From Paracidovorax wautersii (GTDB taxonomy: Bacteria; Pseudomonadota; Gammaproteobacteria; Burkholderiales; Burkholderiaceae_C): a stretch of DNA of 44,368 bases. Within the stretch, counting starts at the first letter, position 1, and each line of letters begins with the position of its first letter. A model generated the notes under the pieces. The model was not told the DNA's origin and searched no databases. It was given only the letters and a program-made list of their open reading frames with translations. Of the stretch, positions 38,666 through 44,368 are shown in pieces. The position numbers were made by a program, and so were the translations under genes. The stretch is taken from the NCBI GenBank assembly GCA_009912175.1, contig WNDQ01000032.1, positions 1 to 44,368 of the forward strand, in the 5' to 3' direction.

Positions 38666-39652
38666 TCAGCCTTCCTGGATGCGCGGATCGATGAAGCGGT
38701 AGACCAGGTCGGTGATCAGGTTGAAGACCACCACCAGGGTCGAGGTGACCAGAAAGACGCCCAGCAGCAGCTGGTAGTCGCGCTGGATGAGGGCATCGAA
38801 CATCAGGCGCCCGATGCCGGGCCAGCCGAACACGGTCTCGGTGAGCACCGCGCCGCCGGCCATCTGGCCGAGCTGGATGCCGGCGAAGGTCACCACCGGC
38901 AGCAGCGCGTTGCGCAGCGCGTGGTGGCGGATGATCTCGCCGACCGGCACGCCCTTGGCGCGCGCGGTCTTGATGAAGTCCATGCCCAGCACCTCGAGCA
39001 TCGAGGCGCGCGTCAGCCGCGCGTAGATCGCCATGAAGAAGCAGCCCAGCGAGACCGTGGGCAGCACCAGGTGCAGCGCGATGTCCTGGGTGCGCGCCCA
39101 GCCGTGCAGTCCGCTGGCCACCGTCTCCATGCCGAAGGGCGGCAGCCAGCCCAGTTGCAGCGAGAAGAAGATAATGGCCAGCAGCGCCAGCCAGAACTGC
39201 GGCGTGGCGTAGATCAGCAGCGCGCCGCTCATGATGACGCTGTCGAGCCAGGGGTGGCGGCCCTGGTAGCGCGCACGCGAGGCAATGATGCCGAACAGCA
39301 CGCCCAGCGCCAGCGCGAAGACGAAGGCGCAGCCCATCAGCAGCAGCGTGGCCGGCAGGCGGTCGAGGATGAGGTCGAACACCGGCAGGCGCTCGCGGTA
39401 CGAGTAGCCCAGGTCGAACTGGGCAATGCCCTTGAGGTAGGTCGCGAGCTGGACGTAGACCGGCTGGTCCAGCCCGAACTGCTGGCGCAGCTGCTCGACG
39501 TAGGCCGGGTCGGACGAGCCGGACTCGCCGGCCAGCACGGCGGCCGGATCGCCCGGGGCCAGGCGGATCAACATGAAGTTGATGATGACCACGCCCAGCA
39601 CGACAAAGACCGCCTTGCCCAGGCGGGCGACCAGGAAAGACAGGGTCTTCAT
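38666..39652 (-). CDS. Dipeptide/oligopeptide ABC transporter permease (DppB-like)
   Basis: The 328-residue inner-membrane permease starts with the family's N-terminal helix and the LIRLAPGDPAAVLAG segment, continues with FGLDQPVYVQ and DLGYSYRERLPV, and has the EAA loop at ARAKGVPVGEIIRHHALRNA. It pairs with the DppC-like subunit encoded 5 bp downstream. It lies 28 bp after the binding-protein gene. The substrate class is peptides or peptide-like amides. Confidence 0.95.
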   Translation of the reverse strand: MKTLSFLVARLGKAVFVVLGVVIINFMLIRLAPGDPAAVLAGESGSSDPAYVEQLRQQFGLDQPVYVQLATYLKGIAQFDLGYSYRERLPVFDLILDRLPATLLLMGCAFVFALALGVLFGIIASRARYQGRHPWLDSVIMSGALLIYATPQFWLALLAIIFFSLQLGWLPPFGMETVASGLHGWARTQDIALHLVLPTVSLGCFFMAIYARLTRASMLEVLGMDFIKTARAKGVPVGEIIRHHALRNALLPVVTFAGIQLGQMAGGAVLTETVFGWPGIGRLMFDALIQRDYQLLLGVFLVTSTLVVVFNLITDLVYRFIDPRIQEG

Positions 39653-39680
39653 GCAGTCGGCTCCAGGGTTGGGGATGGAT

Positions 39681-41276
39681 TTACTTGTCGAGGTAGACGT
39701 CGGCGAAGGTGTCGTTGATGCCGATCGCGCTCTGGATCAGGTTGTGCACCTTGCTGCTGTAGAGCGTGGGAATCACCATCTCGAACAGGTAGCCGTTGGC
39801 GACGTCCTCGACGAGCTGCTTCTGGATCGTGCTGTAGAGCTTCTGGCGCTCGTCCACCGAGGTCGACGAGGCGGCCTGATCCCACAGCGTGCCCATGCCG
39901 GCGTTGCGGTAGCCCTGGTTGTTCACGAAGGCCGAGCCCTTGACGATGTTGCGCGCCAGGTAGAGGCGCGCCACGCCCAGCGCCGGGTCGCCGTACTGCG
40001 AGGTGTAGCTGAAGGTCAGGTCGAAGTCGAAGTCGGCCACGCGCTTGGCCCAGGTGCCGGCGTCGGCCGACTCGATCTCGACCTTGAAGCCCAGCTGCTC
40101 CAGGCTCTGGCGCGTGTACTCGCCCAGTCGGTCCCAGGCCGAGCCGTAGGGATAGGACAGGATCTTGACCGGCGTCCTGGACAGGTCCACGCCGGACGCC
40201 TGGATCAGCGCCCGGGCCTTCTTGAGGTCGAAGGGATAGGCCGGCACGTTGCCGTCGTAGAACGGCGTGGTCGAGGAGATCGGGCCGGTGGCCACCTTGC
40301 CCAGCCCGAAGAAGATGTTGTCCACCACGAACTTGCGGTTGAGCGCCATCATCACGGCCTGGCGCACCTGGATGTTGTCGAACGGCGGGCGCGCGTAGTT
40401 CATCTGGACGTAGGCCAGCTTGGAGAACATCTCCCAGCCCTGGGTGGTGTACTGCGCGCCCGGCACCTTGCGCAGGCGCGCCACGTCCACGCCGTCGATG
40501 TCGTTGGCGCTGACCACCTGCACGTCGCCGCGCTCGAAGGCGACCGCGCGCGAGGCCGCGTCCGGAATCACGTTGAAGACGATCTCGTCGAGGTAGGGCT
40601 TGCCCTTTTGCCAGTAGTCGGGGTTGCGCGTGAGCAGGATGTAGGCGCCCTTCTTCCACTCCTTGAGCTTGAACGGGCCGGTGCCGATCGGCGTCTGGTT
40701 GGCGGGGTTGCTCTTGTAGTCGGTGCCGTCGTAGATGTGCTTGGGCACCATCGGCATGTTGTCGCTGACGAAGGACTTCAGGAAGGGCGCGAAGGGCTCC
40801 TTGAGGCGGATTTCCACCTTGCCCGGCGACAGCGCCTTGACCGACTCGACGAACTGGTTGATGACCACGCGGGCGCGGGGGTGCTCCGAGCGCAGGAACT
40901 TGTCGATCGAGAACACCACGTCATCGGCCGAGAACGGCTTGCCGTCGTGCCACTTCACCCCGCTTTGCAGCTCGAAGGTGTAGACCTTGCCGTCGGGCGA
41001 GAGGGTCCACGACTTGGCCAGACCGGGCAGCGGCTGCATGTCGGGCGACCAGCGCAGCAGGCTCTCGTAGATCTTGCCGGCCACCAGCTGGGTGGGCGAC
41101 TGCTGGTTCAGGCCCAGCATCAGCATGGGAGGCTCGGGCTGCACGATGGTGCGCAGGGTGCCGCCCGGCGTCTGCGCCAGCGCGGCGGCCGGGCCCAGCA
41201 GGCCCAGCGCGAGCGCCAGCGCGCCGGCCATGCGGGTGAGGAAAGGAAGGCGGGGAATATGGATCCTGGTCGACAT
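39681..41276 (-). CDS. ABC transporter substrate-binding protein (family 5)
   Basis: The 531-residue periplasmic protein has a signal peptide ending near AAALAQ (residue 35). Family-5 landmarks follow: YTFELQSGVKWHDGKPFSA near 100-118, a GTGPFKLKEWKKGAYI loop and a large C-terminal lobe. Family-5 proteins bind peptides, nickel complexes or opine-like compounds. The co-encoded 5-oxoprolinase and amidohydrolases suggest a pyroglutamyl or N-acylated amino-acid ligand here; that is inference. It lies 66 bp after pxpA and 28 bp before the DppB-like gene. Confidence 0.93.
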   Translation of the reverse strand: MSTRIHIPRLPFLTRMAGALALALGLLGPAAALAQTPGGTLRTIVQPEPPMLMLGLNQQSPTQLVAGKIYESLLRWSPDMQPLPGLAKSWTLSPDGKVYTFELQSGVKWHDGKPFSADDVVFSIDKFLRSEHPRARVVINQFVESVKALSPGKVEIRLKEPFAPFLKSFVSDNMPMVPKHIYDGTDYKSNPANQTPIGTGPFKLKEWKKGAYILLTRNPDYWQKGKPYLDEIVFNVIPDAASRAVAFERGDVQVVSANDIDGVDVARLRKVPGAQYTTQGWEMFSKLAYVQMNYARPPFDNIQVRQAVMMALNRKFVVDNIFFGLGKVATGPISSTTPFYDGNVPAYPFDLKKARALIQASGVDLSRTPVKILSYPYGSAWDRLGEYTRQSLEQLGFKVEIESADAGTWAKRVADFDFDLTFSYTSQYGDPALGVARLYLARNIVKGSAFVNNQGYRNAGMGTLWDQAASSTSVDERQKLYSTIQKQLVEDVANGYLFEMVIPTLYSSKVHNLIQSAIGINDTFADVYLDK

Positions 41277-41342
41277 GGAGAACGCTTTCGAAGGGAGGAA
41301 AGAAGGAAGGCTGGAGGCGGGGGAAAACGGGGGTGGGGCGGC

Positions 41343-42095
41343 CTACAGGGCCTGGATGGCGATGCCATCGGCTTCGAGCGCGGCGCGGATGCGCTCGGCG
41401 AACAGCGCGGCGCCCGGCTGGTCGCCATGGATGCAGAGCGTGTCGGCGGTCAGCGCGACCTCCTTGCCGGAGAGCGCGCGCACCACGCCGTCGTGCACCA
41501 TGCGCTTGACCTGCGCGATGGACTGGTCGACGTCCTCGATCATGGCGTTGGGCAGCGACCTCGGCGTGAGGGTGCCGTCGTCCTGGTAGGTGCAGTCCGC
41601 GTAGACCTCGAAGGCCACCGGCAGGCCGATCTCCTGCGCGGCCCGGGCCATGTTGGGGTTGGCGACGTAGACCAGCAGGCCGGCGTCGATGCCGTGCACG
41701 GCCCGGGCGACGGCGCGCGCCAGCGCCGCGTCCCTGGCCGTCATGGTGTAGAGCGCGCCATGGGTTTTGACGTGGTGCAGCATCGCGCCCTGCGTCTGCG
41801 CGAAGGCCTGCAGCGCCCCCACCTGGTAGACCACCAGCGCATAGACCTCGGCCGGTGACAGCGCCATCGCGCGGCGGCCGAAACCCTGCAGGTCCGGCAG
41901 GCCGGGATGCGCGCCCAGCGCGACGCCGGCGGCCAGCGCGGCCTGCACCGTGCGCAGCATGACGTCCGGGTCGCCCGCGTGGAAACCGCAGGCGATGTTG
42001 GCCGAGGTGACATGCTGGAGGATGGCGAGGTCGTTGCCCATGTTCCAGGGCCCGAAGCTCTCGCCCATGTCGCAGTTGAGATCCAGGGTTGGCAT
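41343..42095 (-). CDS. pxpA: 5-oxoprolinase subunit A (LamB/YcsF family)
   Basis: The 250-residue subunit of ATP-dependent 5-oxoprolinase PxpABC acts with PxpB and PxpC to open 5-oxo-L-proline to L-glutamate. The family signature LDLNCDMGESFGPW begins at residue 3, followed by ANIACGFHAGDP, LGAHPGLPD, HVKTHGALY and DTLCIHGDQPGA. The ATG at 42095 gives the standard start and has AAAGGAAA just upstream. An ATG at 42110 that overlaps the pxpC stop is the alternative and would indicate coupling. It is third in the order pxpB-pxpC-pxpA. Confidence 0.95.
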   Translation of the reverse strand: MPTLDLNCDMGESFGPWNMGNDLAILQHVTSANIACGFHAGDPDVMLRTVQAALAAGVALGAHPGLPDLQGFGRRAMALSPAEVYALVVYQVGALQAFAQTQGAMLHHVKTHGALYTMTARDAALARAVARAVHGIDAGLLVYVANPNMARAAQEIGLPVAFEVYADCTYQDDGTLTPRSLPNAMIEDVDQSIAQVKRMVHDGVVRALSGKEVALTADTLCIHGDQPGAALFAERIRAALEADGIAIQAL

Positions 42096-42106
42096 GGCGT
42101 TTCCTT

Positions 42107-43129
42107 TCATTCGTGAAGGGCTTGAAGTGGAAGTCCCAGGGCCTGGACGGCCGCGTCGCGCACCCGGCCCAGCCGCGCTTCCCGGTCCAGCAGCAGGCGC
42201 TCGGCCGCGTCCTGCGCGATGGCCTCGAAGCGCAGCGCGTCGCCCGGCAGCGCCTGCGCCAGCGCGGGCAGGTCACAGGCGGCGACGTAGCCGATCTTGG
42301 GATAGCCCCCGGCGCTCTGGCGGTCGGCCATCAGCACGATGGGCTGGCCGTCGGGCGGCACCTGCACGGTGCCGAAGCTGGTGGCCTCGGACACCATCTC
42401 GAGCGGCCGGCGCAAGGCCAGCGCCGCCCCTTGCAGGCGGTAGCCCATGCGGTCCGACTGGGCCGACAGCAGGTAAGGCTGGCCGAGCAGGCGGCGCTGC
42501 GCCTCGGCGCTGAAAGCCTTCCACTGCGGGCCCGGAATCAGGCGCAGCCGGTCGGCCGGCGCCGGCGCGTGCGCTGGCGCCACGGGCTGCGCGCAGACCC
42601 AGGGCAGGCCGCTCTGGATCAGGCGCCGCTCCAGCGCCAGCGTGGGCACGTCGCGCGCGGTCGGTGTGACTTCGACGCGGTCGTTCCGGCGCAGGGCGCG
42701 GCCCTGGTGGCCGCCGAAGGCCCCGCGCACATAGGTGCTGCGGCTGCCCAGCACCGGCTCGCTGGCAAAGCCCCCGCGCACCGCCAGGTAAGTCCTGGCG
42801 CCGCGCAGGCGTTCGCCGAATTCGAGCGCCACGCCGCGCCGCAGCAGCACGGCGCAGTCGAACGGCAGGCGCCGGCCCGCCCCCGTCACGCGCATGTCGG
42901 CGCCGCTGAGCGCCAGCAGCGTGTCCTGCGTGAAACGCACGACCGGGCCGGTCAGCGTGCATTCGAGCACGGCCGCGTCCTCGGGGTTGCCGAGCACCGC
43001 ATTGGCCACGCGGTGCGACCATTCGGTCATCGGGCCGTTGACAGGCACGCCGTAGCGCTGCCAGCCAGTGCGCCCCAGGTCCTGCAGCAGCGAGAACATG
43101 CCGGGCTTCTCGACAATCATCAGGTTCAT
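42107..43129 (-). CDS. pxpC: 5-oxoprolinase subunit C (biotin-dependent carboxyltransferase family)
   Basis: The 340-residue PxpC (KipA-like) subunit starts MIVEKPGMFSLLQDLGRTGW and carries NGPMTEWSHRVANAVLGNPE, AVRGGFASEPVLGSRST and the late QSDRMGYRLQG and SFGTVQVPPDGQPIVLMADRQ segments. Despite the urea-amidolyase/carboxylase similarity, the complex acts as 5-oxoprolinase. Its start overlaps the pxpB stop (ATGA) and its stop overlaps the upstream candidate start of pxpA, so the three subunits are translationally linked. Confidence 0.94.
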   Translation of the reverse strand: MNLMIVEKPGMFSLLQDLGRTGWQRYGVPVNGPMTEWSHRVANAVLGNPEDAAVLECTLTGPVVRFTQDTLLALSGADMRVTGAGRRLPFDCAVLLRRGVALEFGERLRGARTYLAVRGGFASEPVLGSRSTYVRGAFGGHQGRALRRNDRVEVTPTARDVPTLALERRLIQSGLPWVCAQPVAPAHAPAPADRLRLIPGPQWKAFSAEAQRRLLGQPYLLSAQSDRMGYRLQGAALALRRPLEMVSEATSFGTVQVPPDGQPIVLMADRQSAGGYPKIGYVAACDLPALAQALPGDALRFEAIAQDAAERLLLDREARLGRVRDAAVQALGLPLQALHE

Positions 43130-43875
43130 GCCCGGTGCTCCAGCAGGTCGTGGTATTCGTCCGGTGTGACCGGCCGAAAACGGATGCGGTCGCCCAGCTG
43201 CAGCCGCGTGGGCGGCATGCGGCGCACGTCGAACAGGTTCCAGGGGGTGCGCGCGATCACGTTCCAGCCGCCCGGCGAGGCGGTCTGGTAGATCGACGAG
43301 ATGCCGTTGGCGATGGCGACCGAGCCGGCCTCCACCCGCGTGCGGGGCGTGGGCCGGCGCGGCACCTGCAGCCGCGCGTCGAGCGGACCGGCGAAGGGGT
43401 TGCCCGGCGAGAAGAAGAAGGCATAGAGGGTCAGCGCGCGGCCGGCATGCAGTGCGATCACCTCGTCGGGCGTCAGGCTGCACTGGCGCGCCACGTCCTC
43501 CAGGTCGGGACCGAACTCGCCGCCGTAGCAGGCCGGGATCTCGATCTCGCGGCCGCCCTCGCACAAGGGCGCGACGCCGCCGGCCAGCACGCGGTCGATG
43601 CGCCGCGCCAGCTGGGCGCTGGGCAGGCCGCGGCCACGCGCGTAGGCCAGGGGCTGGAAATGCACGGCCACCGAGGTGAAGGCCGGCACCACGTCCGTCA
43701 CGCCTGCGGGCAGACGGCTCATCAACGCCGCCGCCACGGCATGCACCACGCGGCTGGTCTCGGGGCCGGCCTGCTGGCCCAGCCGCACGATCAGGCAGCG
43801 CTCGCCCACGGGCTCGATCTGCCAGGTGGGCTGGAGCCGGGCGGCACGGCCGCGCAGCACGTCGAGGGCCGCCAT
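43126..43875 (-). CDS. pxpB: 5-oxoprolinase subunit B (KipI/allophanate hydrolase subunit 1 family)
   Basis: The 249-residue subunit has VGERCLIVRLGQ near the N-terminus, VTDVVPAFTSVAVHFQPL, the cyclophilin-like core with IPACYGGEFGPDLEDVA, and the C-terminal FFSPGNPFAGPLD and TASPGGWNVIARTP. ATG 43875 was selected because it starts the family fold; the open frame further upstream runs into the IS. One base separates it from the stop of the truncated aminotransferase gene, so it was probably the second gene of the operon before the insertion. Confidence 0.93.
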   Translation of the reverse strand: MAALDVLRGRAARLQPTWQIEPVGERCLIVRLGQQAGPETSRVVHAVAAALMSRLPAGVTDVVPAFTSVAVHFQPLAYARGRGLPSAQLARRIDRVLAGGVAPLCEGGREIEIPACYGGEFGPDLEDVARQCSLTPDEVIALHAGRALTLYAFFFSPGNPFAGPLDARLQVPRRPTPRTRVEAGSVAIANGISSIYQTASPGGWNVIARTPWNLFDVRRMPPTRLQLGDRIRFRPVTPDEYHDLLEHRA

Positions 43876-43876
43876 G

Positions 43877-43984
43877 TCAGCCCTGCGCCGGTGCGTCGGC
43901 GCGGCGCAGCCTGCTGCAGGCCGCCACGATGTTTTCGCAAGCCTGGCGCAGGCGCTCGTCCGACAGCGCGTAGGCCAGGCGAAG
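43877..43984 (-). pseudogene. C-terminal remnant of a class I/II aminotransferase, cut by IS3
   Basis: Thirty-five codons and a TGA stop remain. RLAYALSDERLRQACENI matches the very end of fold-type-I aminotransferases, which commonly finish with a substrate-binding R-L/I-S/A-Y-A pattern and a short helix. The rest of the gene, including the PLP lysine, is replaced by the left end of the IS at 43985. It sits one base before pxpB. The operon promoter must have been upstream of this gene, so the insertion separates the whole operon from it. The family call rests on a short stretch. Confidence 0.6.
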
Positions 43985-44012
43985 TGATCTTGCCCCCGTT
44001 TCACGGACACCC
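43985..44012. repeat. IS3 left terminal inverted repeat
   Basis: The repeat begins TGATCTTGCCCC and ends ACGGACACCC. It pairs with the right-end repeat at 289-316 apart from a few mismatches, mainly in the centre. The terminal TG fits the IS3 family. Confidence 0.88.
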
Positions 44013-44048
44013 CTATAAGCGATTAACTATCGCAATAGGAGGTGGACG

Positions 44049-44368
44049 ATGACCAAGAGCAAGGCAGGCAGAAAGGGGCAGGAGTTCAGCCTGGAGTTCA
44101 GGCAGCAGGCACTGTTGCGAGCGGCCACAGAAGGGGTAACCACGGTGGCTCGTGATCTGGGGTTGCAGCCTGCCCAGCTGTACAGTTGGCGCGCCCAGGC
44201 GCGGCGGCACGACCAGGACGATCAGGCACAACGCTTGGAGTTGGCCGAACATGCACGGCTCAAACGTGAAGTGGCGCGGCTGGAGGAGGAGAACGCTTTC
44301 CTAAAAAAAGCGGCGGCGTACTTCGCCAAAAAGCGGCGGCGTACTTCGCCAAACAGCCCAAGTGAAGT
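44049..44368 (+). CDS. IS3-family transposase OrfA, with duplication at its 3' end
   Basis: OrfA is the DNA-binding protein of IS3 elements, combined with OrfB by -1 frameshifting. ATG 44049 follows AGGAGGT (44037-44043) at six bases. The helix-turn-helix reads VTTVARDLGLQPAQLYSWRAQ, followed by the leucine-zipper-like LKREVARLEEENAFLKKAAAYFAK. The slippery run is seven A followed by G (44303-44310). A period-23 tandem duplication directly after it (44305-44353) moves the frame, so the expected QPK-stop end is missed and the frame stays open to the window end. Confidence 0.85.
   Translation, partial: MTKSKAGRKGQEFSLEFRQQALLRAATEGVTTVARDLGLQPAQLYSWRAQARRHDQDDQAQRLELAEHARLKREVARLEEENAFLKKAAAYFAKKRRRTSPNSPSE
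44305..44353. repeat. 23-bp tandem duplication at the IS3 frameshift signal
   Basis: Bases 44305-44330 recur identically at 44328-44353 (period 23). Each unit contains GCGGCGGCGTACTTCGCC. The length is not a multiple of three. The first copy carries the seven-A slippery run, the second only part of it. It ends 15 bases before the window edge. Confidence 0.85.

Larger units (their letters stand above)
43985..44368 (+). mobile_element. Left end of an IS3-family insertion sequence (partial)
   Basis: The element starts at the left inverted repeat and contains orfA with a strong ribosome-binding site. It runs out of the window at what should be the GTG start of orfB (44361-44363, overlapping the usual orfA stop). 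Same orientation and matching end repeat as the copy at 1-316. It interrupts an aminotransferase gene. Outward transcription from this end into the minus-strand operon is possible but no promoter is evident. Confidence 0.9.

Overview
The window is a GC-rich (roughly two thirds G+C by eye), densely packed bacterial segment. Its content points to a beta-proteobacterium of the Burkholderiales, most likely family Comamonadaceae: a free-standing homocysteine-methyltransferase half of MetH, a G/C-rich hairpin repeat between convergent genes of a style I associate with that family, typical codon use, and housekeeping genes (uvrA, pyrF, recQ, fpr, rlpA) mixed with many amino-acid and peptide transport genes. 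The family call is inference; no rRNA or tRNA lies in the window to anchor it.

Layout. (1) 1-316 is the right end of an IS3-family insertion sequence and 43985-44368 is the left end of a second copy of the same or a very close element in the same orientation. The first truncates a membrane sensor histidine kinase (317-1656), the second an aminotransferase (43877-43984). (2) 1647-9951 is mostly core or conserved: aqpZ, uvrA, a GGDEF diguanylate cyclase, putP, a hotdog acyl-CoA thioesterase and pyrF. (3) 9968-10235 is a 268-bp gene-less element with 29-bp perfect terminal inverted repeats and TTA on both flanks, a MITE-like insertion just upstream of pyrF. (4) 10275-13349 is a small sugar/inositol-type cluster: two Gfo/Idh/MocA dehydrogenases followed by an RpiR regulator, with candidate operators upstream. 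(5) 13549-17617 is metH (homocysteine domain), recQ and fpr. (6) 17725-24062 is a catabolic operon with a divergent GntR regulator: RidA, two permeases, an ATPase and a binding protein of a polar amino-acid ABC importer, a DoeB/EutE-like deacylase and an EutB-like PLP dehydratase that carries a stop and a frameshift. (7) 24081-31946 holds a tandem AAA+ ATPase, threonine ammonia-lyase with an MscS-type channel, a secreted unknown, a flavin reductase and rlpA. (8) 31988-43984 is one long minus-strand operon of about 12 kb: aminotransferase fragment, 5-oxoprolinase pxpB-pxpC-pxpA, a dipeptide-type ABC importer, an M20 amidohydrolase, a D-2-hydroxyacid dehydrogenase, an N-formylglutamate-amidohydrolase-like gene and a DapA-family aldolase.

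How the parts work together. Both large operons pair an importer with hydrolases that release amino acids from N-acylated or cyclic derivatives, and each has its own finishing enzymes: dehydratase plus RidA in the first; 5-oxoprolinase, transaminase, dehydrogenase and aldolase in the second. Their substrates are not established by sequence. Both also show decay. The EutB-like gene, a DppC-like permease and the N-formylglutamate-hydrolase-like gene contain internal stops and/or frameshifts, and two genes are cut by the IS copies. Either this strain is losing these pathways or the underlying assembly has local errors; reads would settle it. The most novel items are the two incompletely explained catabolic operons, the MITE-like element, and a 23-bp tandem duplication sitting exactly at the IS3 frameshift signal.
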